Shown piece by piece: positions 21,778 to 35,343 of a stretch of DNA of 64,000 nucleotides. The notes below the pieces were generated by a model. The model was not told the origin of the DNA and did not search any database. It worked only from the letters and a program-made list of their open reading frames with translations. The first letter of the stretch is position 1. Every line of letters begins with the position of its first letter. The stretch is from positions 1,926,941-1,990,940 of the forward strand of contig CM060853.1 in the NCBI GenBank assembly GCA_030737835.1. Reading direction: 5' to 3'. A program made the position numbers and the translations under genes. Source of the stretch: Acorus gramineus (Eukaryota; Streptophyta; Magnoliopsida; Acorales; Acoraceae).

Positions 21778-22382
21778 GAGCATCTCAAATCCAGACCTTC
21801 AAATATGGAGGGTTGACAATCTATATTTGAAGGAAATTCATTTTTAAGAATATTGCACTCCAACCAACATTCTCTTCTTTTTTTTATATCATTTTTAAAA
21901 TTATATAATATTATATGAAAACTCATTAATAAATATTATTATTAATCTATTTATATAAAAAAAATTTCATTGAAAAGATCTTATTAAGATGTTTAAAATA
22001 AGTTTAATATTAAATGGTTTTGGAGTTACTTTAAATTAATAATTTTTTAATTAAATAAATAATATAATTCTTGAATAATCAAACATACGAGGATTTTTAA
22101 AATCAAATATAAATAATTTAGTATTAGTCTCATTTTGAAGGTCTTGATGAGATCTTTCTAACTATAGTATTTTTATTAAAAACAGATTAGCTGATCTAAA
22201 TATATATTAGATTGAATTAATTAGTGTATAAAATAAAAAGTGAAAAATGTGATTTGGATATGGCCTTCAAATTTGGAAGGTCAAATTCAAATCTCCAAAT
22301 TTAGAGGTGGATATGGAGTGTGGTTAGAGCACCACCCTCTAAATTTGGAGATGCAGAGTGCAATCAGAGTTGCGAGTTGCTC
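21778..22382. mobile_element. Tourist-like (PIF/Harbinger) MITE
   Basis: The left end gagcatctcaaatccagacc and right end ...gcaactc-type sequence (read inverted: gagcaactcgcaactctgat) are imperfect inverted repeats, each flanked by TAA (21775-21777 and 22383-22385). A 3-bp TAA/TTA duplication is the hallmark of PIF/Harbinger elements. The 605-bp interior is AT-rich, non-coding and has sub-terminal inverted blocks around ccttcaaat and atttggaag. Confidence 0.65.
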
Positions 22383-22459
22383 TAAGAGATTGGGTCATGT
22401 AAAATTCAAACAATTATAAGGCAAACCATTGAAACAAAAATTTTAACATGAACATCTAA

Positions 22460-22690
22460 GGGTGCGTTTGGATGAGAGGTTGAAACTCTAAGATCATTAA
22501 AATCTTATGTTTCAAACTTGACTTCTGAAAAGCTATGTTTTATTAGATTTTCAATCACAAGATTTTTTTGCATAAAAATGAAGATTGTGATTTGAAAAGC
22601 TTAACACTGAAAATATGTTTGGATATGAGTTTTAAAATTTTTAATTTTTCAAACGCAGAATCTACCTAAACTCATATTCAAACGAACCCT
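22460..22690. mobile_element. hAT-like MITE
   Basis: The left end gggtgcgtttggatgag pairs imperfectly with the right end ctcatattcaaacgaaccct. The interior is about 190 bp, non-coding. The GCGTTTGG core is typical of plant hAT-type MITEs. Confidence 0.7.
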
Positions 22691-23363
22691 AAATCAAAAT
22701 TGATACTTTCCCAAAAGGAAAATGTCAAGGATGTAATCATTTCTACATTTCTTATTGTTAACTCCATAAAAAAGATGATTACATATTGGTCTGCATACAC
22801 ATAAAAAAAATATGGACATGATTGAACAAAAGTTGTACGATTTTGAGTGATGATCCACTCTATATGGCTTCCTCTAAACAATCTTAATATTTTGTTAGAC
22901 GAAGAATGTGATGTCACATATATCATTCATTCTTTATTTATATAAGATTATACAATTTATTGAACCATATATTTCATTTTTATTAAAATACATACTCCTT
23001 TACATAAAATATACTTCTTAAAAAAAATCAAAGATACAGGAATTATATAAAAAAAAACTACATACAAGATTACATTATTCAATATTTATTTGATTCTGGT
23101 CGATGCAGTTCATGTAGCCATTTACAGCCCCACTTTCTGTTAAGTATATATGATGAAGTATGACTTTTTTTTAATTTTATTTGAGTAAAGAAATACACTC
23201 GATTCATTGGAGTGAATATTTTTCCTTACAATCATGCGGTCACAGTAAATAAGACTACATGTAGTATTATTCCAAGAAATGCATGGACATCAAGGAAAAC
23301 CAAAGAAAACCAATGTGATTATAAATCTATGAAATAAAAGAACATAGATACCAAAAATCATAC
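22691..23363. other. 3' flank of the FAD monooxygenase gene
   Basis: This is AT-rich sequence including the probable 3' UTR of the minus-strand gene. Parts of 22930-23080 resemble the AT-rich dispersed repeat seen elsewhere. No gene is seen. Confidence 0.55.
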
Positions 23364-26300
23364 CTATAGTGGCGTTTTCTTCCCACCTAAAATCACTGAG
23401 AATACCATGTCCATCTCCCCTGCAGGATCTCCGGTAACTCTGGATTCCATGCTCCACGCAATGTGTTCATCTGGTCTCACTAAAATGGCGCCCCTATTCG
23501 TCATCTGACAGATTTCCCACCACGACGAGTGCCCAACTTCCTCCACATTGACAAAGTTGTTCCACGGCTCTAATTCAGTTTTACTTCCAAATACGCGGTC
23601 ACCTGATGATCCGCGAGGCCACACAACACATACCTTGAGAAGCGTTTTATAATCTCCTGCCACCTTGAAAGCTGCGCGCGCTAATTTGTAGGAGTCTTTG
23701 GTCGGTGATATAATGAGAAGAAATTCAGGCCTGTCTGAAGATACCAGATCCAATGTAGAGACCATATCCTGCATTAAGAGAATTTGCAGGCATCAGTGAT
23801 ATGGCCCGTCGTTCTTGAGTCGGACGATAAATTTGACAAACAGACCTGATCAGATGAGGAGTTTAAATCCTTCATATACATATGTGGTAGGCGAGATCCT
23901 GGTTTTGCTGAGGGAATATAATCCCTCTTGCGACCTGTCGGAGGAGCTTTGGCAGTCTTCTCGTCTGTCTTAATCGCATCAGGTGCAAGTGCGCCTTCTG
24001 AGTACCTAGTTCCAGATTATGCAAGTTAGATTGCAGAGAAGACTAATTATCACAAAGGCATTAACTAACAAATCCTTAGCACTAAATAGGGATGTGTATC
24101 TTACATGCCAAAACAATCTTTGCAGAGAGGAGAAGCACCATCAAAATCAAGCATTAACTCACTGATTTAATGCAGATCTATATATTTGGATGCAGTATGG
24201 TTATGAATATGTTCAACACATACATAATACTGTTTTTGGACATAATAAATTCTAATTCTAATATTCCATGAAGTTTTGACATGGAGAATCAAAGACAGCA
24301 CCTGAAATTAAGGAAGAACAGCTTTAAGTATGTCTAGCACTGTATATTGATTGAAATAGTTATGACCTTGTACCATTACAGACAGGATTCTCAACACCAA
24401 ATTCAGACTGCCAGAAAACAGACTTTGCTGCTGCTTATTGATGATGATAACATTGGTGGGAAATTCAATTTTTCTATAACACAATGACCTAAATCAAATT
24501 CACGATGTCCAATTTAAAACCGTTACAGTTTGATAAGAAGATGGGAGCTCACTACCAGGTTTTTTATATTATTATCAAACCACCTAACTAAGCTGATAAA
24601 CTGATTCTAAGATCAACCAAAAAAAAATGATAATACATCAACCACCATGCTTAATCCAATTGGGCGGTCCAAAAAAAAAATTATACAATCATATTGCTAA
24701 CATAGTATTATATCTACCTGAAACCAAGATCTTCAGCAGGGAATTGGAGTTGAAGACTCTTCCCCTCTTCAAATATACCCCGCAATTTGGCAAGCCTTGA
24801 CGATCCAAGTGGGTTGTTCTCATTTAAAAGAAACGGTGAGACCTGAGATCGGCCTAGTGTGAAAATCCCCTCAAGAATTACCTTCTGCAGTCCAGATGGT
24901 AGAATAGAACCAATGCTGCCATTAACTGCTCGGTGTACTGCCAGCATATGTGAGCAAGCAGGGAAAGAAACGTAATTTAATACACATTTCTAATGTGATT
25001 TTATGACCCTAAATATTGTTATGGATGGATGTTCATCACCTGAGTTTGCCACAGTTGGATCTAGGCCAAGAGCAGCAGGAACAGACATAGCCGCATAAAA
25101 ATTCTTAACACTTAGTTCCGTATTAAAAATGGCTACCTGAAAATAGCAATGGACGTGCATCAAATATTTAGCTTTAATTCAAAACATATGCAAAGGATAG
25201 CAAGAAAAGTAAATGTACCGGCTTACGCTCCATTTCATAGGTGTGAAGAAGGGAAGGTTGAGCGATGCCATTCAATAGCAAAGCTATTTTCCATGCTACA
25301 TTATGGGCATCCTGAATACCGGTATTCATTCCTACAAGCAATGAATGTTTGTGATCAACATCTTTTGATTAAGAATCACACTCAAGAACTTACTCTATTC
25401 TCTTGAGATGAGTAATTACTAACTTATAATGCATAGAAAAAATAATTAAGATCACAACATATATGCATACACCCGGCCTTCAAACTCGGAAATGCACTAA
25501 CAACGTTCCTCTCTGTTTTTTTTTTTTTGCTTCAGAAGATGATTGTACGTATTAAGCAATGTTGGAATGGAATAATCCAGATGAACAAATTCAATAATAA
25601 TACATAAAATTATATGTAAGACTGCCATTTTATGAAACTTAGGTGGTGTTTGGTAAAACCTTTTTTCAGCAATTATTGTGCTTAAAGCTGAACTTCAGCG
25701 CTTATTCGTCCAGATCACCGTTTGGTTGAAGCCCTTATAAGTATTGAAATTATTCCTCCTCCAGCAAAAAAACCCAGCAAAATTTCAGCGCCATAAGTTC
25801 ACTTGTTTTTCCAGCAGACTCATTCCGCCCTCTTGGTCTCCCCTGCGAAAAGACGAAACAGTCCCCGCCTAATACCCAAAATTACAAAGGGTATATAACC
25901 CAACTTTTCATGTATTCTCTCTCCTTCAATCGATTTTCCCCAAACACCAGGAAACCCTATGTTCTTCTGAGAGTGAGAGAGAGAGAGAGAGGGAGAGGGA
26001 GAGGGAGAGGGAGAGAGGAAAGGAAGATAAAGATCAGAAGGTGGGGCAGAGGGAGAGGGAGGCGTGGAGGAGGCGGACGAAGAGGAAGGTGGGGGTGGGG
26101 AGGGTGTCGTTGCTCTTGGAGGAGGGGAGAAAGTGGTAGGTTGGGTCGAGGGGGATGGGGACAAGGCAGAATGTTGGGGCAAAGGGAAGGAGGAGGTGAG
26201 GGCGCGGATGTTGGAGGGGTGGTGACGACGGTGATGGTGCAACATTTGCGGTGGTGGATGAGTTTCGCAGCTCCATGAAGGGGATGATGTGGCTTTGGGC

Positions 26301-29300
26301 CATGATTGGGAACTTTTAATTGTTTTCGGAATCTGATTCTTGATTCTTGAAAATAAATTGTATGATTCTTTAGAATGGGTTTAAGGAACTGAGCATGTAT
26401 GAATCGGCAGATCATGTCAAGTATCAAAATCTTGTCCCCTGTTTTTAGCTATATTTTTCATATCTGATTGTTATTTTTCAAAGAGAGAACTTATTGAACA
26501 TATATCAGTACAAATTTGTTGTACATATCTATCTTTGATCGAAACTCAAAATACCCTTCTAATAAGCTCTACTGTTCAGTGGTGAACCAAACATATTTAT
26601 TTATATAAGTAATGATAATTTTCGCTGAACCAAACAGTTTTTTTCTAAACTGATTAAAACTTATCAGAACTTATAAAATCTGCACTCATGAATCAGAACT
26701 TAAAATCCGTAATCCGCCGCGCCAAACGCCACCTTAAATACTTAAATGTTCCCTCAAAAGGAAAACAGCAGAATAGTGGTTTGTAGGGCAAACTAGTTGA
26801 GGGATCCTAGCTGTAAATTGACATACTCATACATACTTCACACCCCATAGAGGTTGGAGGATAGTGAGAGAGGTAAACTCTTTTAAATTGTCTCCAATCT
26901 TGTACATCCTAAATAACAGGGACCAAAAGTTGTTTATGTAGACTCACAGGGTGCCTTTTGTACACCTAGCCATTCTGAAAATCATTTAATTTCCACAACA
27001 AAACAATAGGGAATCATCGTGAATTATCAACAAAATCAAAATCTGAACAATACGCAGTTACAGCCTAAATTTTGCATTCTCTCAAACCTCTTCCTCTCTG
27101 AAGGGTAATAGAAAACTTTGGAAGATACATGTAACACAGCTGTAACTTACCAAAACCACCGGCCGGAGGAAAACGGTGAGCCGCATCTCCCACAAGTATA
27201 ACTCGATTATCACATGTGACAAATTTCTCAGCAACTTCTGCATGCATTACCCATGGCTTTACGTCTACCACATTGACATCCATATATTTTTGGCCGACCA
27301 GTTTTGAGATTAATTCCTCACATACCTACATCACATTATGAATTCCAAGATGATTTAAAAAAAAAAGATTTCTCAATGTAGTTGAAAACTGAATACGACT
27401 TTATACTAATCATACAAGAAAATCAAGATATTCAGATAAGGAAATCAGAATAGGACAAGGGTCAGTCAGATATTCACTCAGTATATAAATGAATAACTTC
27501 CCAGGGATGCAAATAAAGGAGAGAAGGGGGATCTGTTGCTCTACAGGATCACATGATGTGCATGTTGTTATCTTAAGCAAGGCCCGACTGCACACATGAT
27601 GCAGGACATATAAAAACAAATACCTTTACTGAAACTTTTTGGTTATTTATTTTTCTCATTCGATTATTGAGGACCAATCGAGTTGGGAAGTCCTTAGGAA
27701 ACGGTTTGCACTAAATTGATAGGGACCTTCTAGTAAAGTTTTATTTGAAAAGAAGGCTAACTGTAAGTGCCCATGACTTTCTTTTCCCATGCATAAGGAT
27801 GATCCAATTGGGTTGTGGCCTTCTTGGGACACTCATGGATTCGAGTGTGCAAAATGTAATAAATCATAATTGTATAGATCAGAAATAAAAATAAAAATAA
27901 CAACATATGAGTGCCTTAGGACAGCACAAAATGTTGACAAATGGAAATAGTGATCATTGACGCATGAACCACTTAATGTGCAAGTAGTAAAAAATAAATA
28001 AATAGTGACAATGCCAGTTGAATATTTACTACTTGGGAGGTAGAAACTTGGTTCAATCTAGGGCCACCCACATCTTTAAGGCAGATAAAATCTGTATGTT
28101 AGGTAGGGTGTATGTTCAGTTGAGGAAAGCCTTTTTGGGTTAGACCTTTGGGTGAGGGCAATTCTTATGGCCTCTCCTTTTGCAAGTATCTCAATGCAGT
28201 TTACCTGTTTTAGTATAAATTGATGAACACCACATTCCACAAAAGAAGAAAAAAAATAACATGTCCATCAGATGTTACAGTGACCGTGATGTAAGATTCA
28301 GAGGTAACTTGAGCACATATTATGAAACAGAGTATAATGACACCTTCTTTTGGTTTTAAATAAAGAACAGTCTGAAAGAGTCTCCTCATGGCTCAAACGA
28401 TATCCACAAATGTTAAAATTCTAAAAAAACTATAGAAGATTATTATCTTACCAATAAGAAGTATAAGAAGGACAATATGAAGTTTACAGCGAACTACATG
28501 GATTCTTATAATACCTTGGGACTGAAGTCCTCAGGACTCTGCTGAGGAGGATAAAATGGTACCTACATAAAAGTAAGAAAAAACTTTTCTGTAAGAAGCG
28601 GTCATAACTTAAATTCTAATGAGGACCACTGAGTAAATGAGCAAACCATTCAAATAAAAGAATACTAGACTTGATGTATTACATACACTACCTGCATCAC
28701 AAATTCCCCTTGGCTAAGATCATGTGCAACAAGAACTCCAATGGCTTCTGGATTATAAATAAAGAACAACATTCCTGGTCTGTGGTGCAACAAGTATTGG
28801 CCAAGATCTTCACTCAAGAAATGAACACTGATAAGTTTTTGCAAGTCCCTCTGACCTTTCATATTGATTCCAACCAGCTTCCTTACTGTACTTCGTGCAC
28901 CATCAGCACCAACAAGGATGTTACAGCGTATGTTTCTTTGTATTTTTGTTCCACCCTTCTGAATGAGTAATCCTACCTTGACATGGTCACAAGCAGGAAC
29001 GAGAGATGTGCATTCGTGACCCATCAAAATCTCTCTCTCCAACATAAAATCAGCATTCAGGACTTCTGGACTGTCACAATTACGGACATGAAAATCAAGA
29101 TTCTCCAGCCTCTTAATTAGCAATCTGCTCAACTTATACTGTGAAAAATGTGCAACTGAAACGGGGCTAACTATCTGTTCAAAATCTGAAACACGACATC
29201 CATCAATTGAACAGCTCATTAAATAATTTTAAATATCAGACAAAATTCAGCTTTCCAAAGCTGTAGAAAGATAAGAGGTTTAACAAGAATACCTTGAGGT

Positions 29301-31509
29301 TGCATATGGTCAACTGACCCAAGTATAGTACCAGAAAGAGAAGTACAGTAAATGAATTTTCTCCACAAATCCACTGGAGGCTGAAATTTCTGTATTTCAT
29401 CCACCAAACCATCCAATTTTCGGAAAAGCTGCCAAAAACATTCCAGTAAAATACTGAATTTAATATGGATGCTATATGCAGATATTTTCATCAATTAAAA
29501 CACTGAATGGTCATCTTTATGCACTCTAACAGAATCACATCATGACTCCAATACAAGAAAAAAAAAAGGTACTATTGAAAGGTAAACTGAATCATTACAT
29601 TGCAGAATATTGCATTTGTCTTTCATGGAATGAGATGATGCATGTCAATGGAACACACAACGTATTTATCCTGCATTTTAGAGATGAAACATACATATGA
29701 TGAGCAGGACAACCACCTCCATTGATCGATTGTTAATGAAATGCGCTTGTGGATGTTGAGAGAAATTCAAGTTTTTCTCTATAACTGCACACTTGACACC
29801 TACAAAAAAGCAATATGCAAGTATGAGATGAGTGTGCAGTTATATTGCTTTTTTCACTTAAACTCGTCAAAAAAAAAGTGTAATAAGATAATAGTTCCAA
29901 AACAAGGTTCATGAAAAAAAACAAAGAACCAACAATGAGCAGTTTTGTGCGAAGCATTCACAATAAAATAACAAGAGAACACAAAATCAAATCAAGGTTA
30001 AGGACCCTCAATAATATTAATCTATTTGTAAAATGCTCAACAATACATATTTTATGTCCAAACCTTTCCTTTTCTTTTATTATGTTATACTGATTATTTT
30101 CTTTGTTGACCAATTAGTACAATTGGTAGCATCACCCTTCTTCAAAAGAAGTGTTGAATTAAACCTTTAACAATTTAACATGGCCTGAAGGAGCTTTGTG
30201 AAATTGTAAGGAATGCGAGAGTCACAGTTAACATCTTTCAAAAAAAGGTTCCTTGCACAAATGCAACATCATTGAGCTTGAAGATAAATTGGTTCAAAAC
30301 ATTGTGTAAGGGTTACTGGTTGGTTGTTGCTTCCCTTCTCTATCTTCTGGATGCAATGTTGTGTCCCATCTCCATGGATATAGAAAAAAAACCCAGCATA
30401 TATAGTTTCTTCCTTCAGGTAGTAATCAGTTAATATCCATGTGATATGGAAACTCAACGGTCCTCTCAGCTAATAAATCCACTCATGTTCATGTCCCTGA
30501 ATCCTGCTACTAGGATAATATGGATTAGTTAGTGCAGAATCAATGTAAAATCCTTTCAATCTGTCCTCAACAAGAATGCCACTCATTCCACCCCACAGAA
30601 CAGTATGACACCCACAAGTAACTCAGTGATCAGTATATCCAAAAATGGATTTTAATGGCGTTCTTTGAGATAAGTCACCACTCACCACACATTGAAAGTT
30701 TGATAACAATTCCAAAGTAAATAGTAAGAAAATTTTGCCAAAAAGCGAGATGCGATGAAAAAGCGATTGGAAGGAAAATGCGTGGTCTTATTAATCCCCA
30801 ATTCAGTTCACTATACACCAGGCTTACCTTTCTTTCCCACAAATGATCCTTTTTTCAATACAACAAAACACTAAGCGCTTTCTGGCGTAGCCGTGTTTTC
30901 GTCTTTCTTTTAGTTGGGAATAAGTGTTCTGTGCGAGCACTATTTCCTGCATCTTAATCTTCTCTCTCTCTCTCTTGTTTTGAGGCAAGATTCAGACTAT
31001 TGTAACCTCTTATTTTAAAGTTATATAGTCTCCCGTTCCCTAAAAAAAAAAAAAAAAAAACATGATACGAAAAATACAAATTCCAAGATGAAGTCACTGA
31101 ACTAATCATTTGCAGACCTCGTTATCAAATCGAAACTAGTTATAATGTAGAGCAAGAAACCAAATTCGTCAACAAATTAGGCGTTTGTATGTCGAATTCA
31201 ATCCATCAAACACAGTGAACTTATCCAAAACCACGTAAAGTAGAGCCAGAGAGAGAGAGAGAGAGTGAAGAGGAAACCTAGTTTCTTGAGGAGGATAGAG
31301 AGGAAGAGACCGACAGGTCCGGCTCCGACGATGAGGACGGGCACGTCGACTTCTCGATCCGGAGATCCAACTGATCGGACGGCCTCCGATGAGAACAGCC
31401 TCTTCTTTCCGGAGGGAGAGCGAGATTCATTGAATGAGGTTAGGGTTTCCGATAGGGAGAAGAAGGAGAAGCGTTTGAAACGGAGCTTCCACAGCTTCGA
31501 AGCGGCCAT
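23364..31509 (-). CDS. FAD-dependent monooxygenase (PHBH/UbiH-type) with C-terminal thioredoxin-like region
   Basis: Eleven exons fit GT-AG rules and keep frame: 31509-31278, 29799-29717, 29428-29293, 29185-28692, 28562-28515, 27325-27151, 25331-25219, 25136-25040, 24937-24718, 24005-23846 and 23768-23364 (TAG), giving about 720 residues. The three FAD motifs are present: VLIVGAGPVGLFL (GxGxxG, about 58-70), LVGADGARSTVRKL (DG motif, 241-254) and RVILVGDAAHRFPPAGGFGM (GD motif, 372-391). Residues 1-45 are basic, Ser-rich and poor in acid (MAASKLWKLRFKRFSFFSL), which suggests organelle import, probably mitochondrial. The last ~150 residues match the C-terminal domain of class A flavin hydroxylases. 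It most resembles the Arabidopsis protein I recall as EMB2421 (At1g24340); its substrate is unknown. Intron 6 holds a 1.1-kb transposon. Confidence 0.92.
25641..26734. mobile_element. hAT-like non-autonomous element with GC-rich cargo, in monooxygenase intron 6
   Basis: The ends aggtggtgtttgg (25641-25653) and ccaaacgccacct (26722-26734) are inverted repeats with one mismatch. Next to them are inverted blocks containing gtttggttgaagc and gctgaaccaaac. The outer ~200 bp on each side is AT-rich. The centre (about 25830-26290) is GC-rich, with a TATA-like tatataacc, a leader-like stretch, a (GA)n/(GGGAGA)n microsatellite and Gly/Arg- or Pro/Ser-rich open frames. The cargo looks like captured promoter and 5'-UTR DNA, but I do not recognise its source. 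Confidence 0.7.
30104..30180 (+). mobile_element. possible SINE remnant in monooxygenase intron 1
   Basis: The sequence tagtacaattggtagcatc resembles a tRNA D-arm/A box and gtgttgaattaaac a weak B box, about 35 bp apart. No tail or target duplication is clear, and the sequence does not fold as a complete tRNA. Confidence 0.3.
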
Positions 31510-34224
31510 GGCCAAGAGCTCTCTCTCTCTCTCTCTCTCTCTCGGCGTATCTCGGAACCGGGTGGTGGGCACGGTCGGTTCGGGCCGGTTTTGAGGGTTG
31601 ACTTGGCCCAACCCGAAGTGCAAAAAGTTGGCCCGACCCGAGTTTTTTATACGGGCCTTGGCCTGTTTCAATACTAGTTTTTTATACGGGCCTTGGCCTT
31701 GGCCTGTTTCAATACACTTAGATTTATTTCTAATCCCAATTTCAGTCTTATATGCGTCAATAGAAAATTAACGATGCATGTGCTGAGCATAGGCGACCAA
31801 GACAGTCGCCTAGAGCCCCACTTTTCGAGGGCTCCATAATCTAAAAAATGTTATTCATCCCTATTTTATTGGGATTTTATTTTATTTTGTATTTAATTTT
31901 TATTTTTATTTTAAATTCTTTTCATATTTTACGGTTCGTTTCTAATTTATTGGGATTTATTTATTTGTTATTTGATTTGCAGAGAAGCAACTCAGTTCAC
32001 ACATTTTTTAAGATTATTTGTTTTTATAATTTTTCAATTTTTTTCATTTGTTTTTATGTTCTTTGTTAATTTTTGTTTTTCTATCCCTACTTAATTGGGA
32101 TTTTGTGTTTTCATTTGTTATTTTTGAATTATTTTATTTAATTTTAAAAAACTTATCTTTATATTATGTTAGTTTTGTTTGGTCTATTTTATTAGGCTTA
32201 ATTGTTTTAAAAAATATAAATTAAATTTTTAAAAATAATTTTTTTAATAATAATAAAAATTAGAAAGAAAAAAAAAGTGAATTTAGGGGCCCTTTTTACA
32301 AACATGTCTAGGGTCCCATTTCATTTAGTCAATCTCAGAGCCGGCCTGCATATGCTCACGTTAATAAGGCCTATACTTCGAAAGAATTTTTTTATATTTT
32401 CTATAAATGTATCCATGTAATTCATTAGAAAATATGCTTCATTTTTTTATAAAAGCATATACCTTATTAGATGATGTATACTATTTTTAAAAAATTCAAA
32501 TCCTGTCATCCCCCGTTTTTCAACTTCATTAATGTTATTTCATTTCGTTCATGTAGTCTGGAATTGAGGCTGGAAATGAGGCTGGACGTAACATTATCCC
32601 CAAAACCAGTATTTGGTAATCAAGAGCGTTGTCACACAATCCATTTGGATAAAGATACATGTAGCCCTCAATGCAGCCCCAATTGCAGTCCATCTCGTTT
32701 TTTTTTTTTAAATCATATATTCACTCTTTGAAATGCATGTTATTATATGGAATGAAGTATATACTGATATACATTAGTGTATTTTTTTTCATGGTGAAAA
32801 AATGAAAAAAAATATTTAAGTCATATACTATGATAGAACCCCATACACTATGATAGTGCAGTATATACTATATTATCATAGCGTATGAGGCTGCAAAACG
32901 GACTGCGTGTATCAGCTCTCCAATCATTTTTATAGTCTTAAATATAATTCAATATATCTTATTGAATTTTTTTTTTTTATAAATGATATCATTCAATTCA
33001 TTAGAATATATATATCACCTTTTATAAAAATATATACATATTAAATGAGGTATGTGATTTAAAAATAAAATAAAAATATAGACGGATTATGTTTGGGGTT
33101 GAAAATGTGATTGGGTGTAATATTTGCACTGCTTTTTGAGAGTAATGTTTAGATATTCTAAAATATAGGATAAATAAAAAAATAGTGCATCAACCGCGAG
33201 GAACGTGATATTTATCCAATACTGTTTGAAGCTGCATTTTGTTTTCCATGATCAAATATATCGTATTCAAATGGGTTTAAATTAAATCAACGTTGAAAAT
33301 GTTTTTGAACAATTTTTAAACATGATGTTTTACAGAAATCATATTTAATCCAATAACTCCTTTATACACTTCCGATGGTTTTGGTCAATGAAAAATACCT
33401 TTTAATTATTAAAAAAGTTTTTCAAAATCTCAAAAAATATGTTTTATAATAATTATTTTTTTAAAAGTGTACTAAGTGAAAAAGACACTTTTTAAGGTAG
33501 CGCTTGGTAACAGAATTATAAAACTAATTTTTTATAAATATTGTATTTAAAACTGATTCCTCATGGAGCTGTCTCTTCCAGTTTTTCCAATCACAGCTTT
33601 TGAATACTATTTATTTAAAATCTGTTTGTAGGAAGTTTCGATTACAAAATTATTTATTTGTATAATTATAGAATCAATTTTCTTCGAAACGTAGAAGCTG
33701 TTTAATCCTAAACCAAATGTCGTTTAAATTTTACAATAGCCGCGATGAAAGATATAAAGACATACTTTTAAGAAAAGGAGGGCCAAACATGTGATAAAAT
33801 TCATTGCTGCTTGAATTCACCATACCATGAAAACCTGTAAAAGGACGGCCCTCACGTGACTTGCCATGCAGGATCAATCAAGTCCCAATAAAATTCGTAA
33901 TGAAAGCGATTTTAAGTGGACACGTGAAATAAATGAATAATGAACGGACAAGTTCTCTTCGTTCGTAAAAAAAGTTATCATTTAAAACAATTTTTGAAAA
34001 TAATTTTCTAATAAATGTATTTTGTAAATTTTTTTAAAAACAAAACATTATTTTTGGGTCAAGTGTGGGACACACGTTTTCGACGTGGGTTACGTGGGAT
34101 TGAAATAACACAGTTTGCCTGCCTTGTTCAAATCCTGACCCGTTATCCCCACCGGCAGACTCTATGGACACGGTCTCGTGGGCACCTAACCCCTGACTAG
34201 GGTACTCAACTCATGCAAGATATG
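31510..34224. other. 5' flank of the monooxygenase gene and intergenic repeats
   Basis: A CT microsatellite (31519-31543) lies in the probable 5' leader of the minus-strand gene, 10 bp from its ATG. Bases 31780-32352 look like an eroded transposon ending in cagagccggcctg. Bases 32360-32560 and 32960-33125 are copies of the AT-rich MITE family (cattttttataaaa...tatac..attagatga.gtata). Bases 33495-33724 resemble the aggtagcgcttgg hAT-like MITE. No host gene is recognised. Confidence 0.5.
33495..33724. mobile_element. hAT-like MITE, eroded
   Basis: It begins aggtagcgcttggtaacag and ends near aaccaaatgtcgttt, weak inverted repeats. Internal blocks (aaaactgattcctcatggag, cagcttttgaata) resemble other members of this family in the window. 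Confidence 0.4.
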
Positions 34225-34980
34225 ATTGGTGGTCACGGAATTGAACCATCGACACGCAATTGATCGCTTGGGCTGTCTTGTTTTGGAAAGCCAACATCCC
34301 GTTGAAAGTGAAATGTTTAATGTGGTTGTTGTTACATGAACGGGTGCTCACCAGGGACTATCGTGTGAGATGGAGACCTATGGACAATTCTGAATGCGCA
34401 CTCTGTCGTGGTGCGATTGAAACCATATCCCATCTATTTTTTTTAATGCACTGCCATTGCTCGCATTTGGGTAATCGTTGAAAAGCTTTCCAACAAGCAT
34501 CTTCCCACGGGATCAAGAGAGGAATTCTGGACAACGGTTACGAGCATGTCAAAGAAGGGGGACAAGAGTGCTTCGGGTAAGGTTATGAGTTCTATTCTTC
34601 CAGTGTGCGTACCGGCAATTTGGCCCACAAGGAATCCGGTGATCGTCAAGGGGGCACCATTATATTTCGACTCAGTTTGGGAGTTGGTACGTGGGAGTAT
34701 CACAGAGTAGGACTGCGGGTTCCACATTCACGTGGGTGTTGGCAAGGGCAACTCACATTCACGTGGGTGAGGACTCGTTGCGAGTGGTATGAGCATCGGT
34801 CTAAGGAAGCCCGGTTAGATATCTTATCTACCGGTATTTGTGGGAGGTGCTCATTATCTTTTTTCATGTTCTTTATCTTCCTTTTTTTCTAATTCTTTTT
34901 GCCCCCAATTCAGACCTTATCTATTTTGATTTACTATTGAAATAAAAATGCCCACAATTCATATATATAAAAAAATAAAA
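34225..34980 (+). pseudogene. LINE 3' fragment (RT-associated zinc-binding domain)
   Basis: The plus-strand frame reads AVLFWKANIPLKVKCLMWLL, LHERVLTRDYRVRWR and CALCRGAIETISHLFF, which is the zf-RVT domain found at the C-terminus of plant L1 reverse transcriptases (WK..IP.K.K.F.W, then C..C...E...HLF). After frameshifts, 34480-34690 still resembles the family tail. The sequence ends with AT-rich 3'-UTR-like DNA and the A-rich tract ataaaaaaataaaac near 34970. The element is 5'-truncated and dead. Confidence 0.75.
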
Positions 34981-35343
34981 CATTACGGTTGAATGAGTTA
35001 AAAAAGCATGTTTGTTTGAAAGGAATAAGTGGTATATATACATGTATCAAAATATGTAAAAATAAGCTAATTTTGATATTATAGGTGCTCCAGAAATTTT
35101 GTTATCAATTCCACCCATTTTCCAATTTGTTGTGGTTAAGAAGGATTTACATGCCAAATCATTTTGTAATATCTTTTATACATCAGAATTCAAGTCATTT
35201 TTTTCATTTTTGTAAATTTTTATTCACATTTTTCCACAACTTATTTGTAGTCAATCGAATAATAAAAACTTTATTATTACGTTTCTAATTAAAATAACTA
35301 GAAAAACAATCAAACAGAATATAATTTACTCCACTGTTATAAG
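34981..35343. other. AT-rich intergenic region
   Basis: I see no gene or structured repeat here. Confidence 0.5.

Noticed and set aside
25820..26427. Pro/Ser-rich and Gly/Arg-rich open frames in a monooxygenase intron
   Set aside because: They come from the GA/GGGAGA microsatellite inside a transposon; I see no conserved domain.
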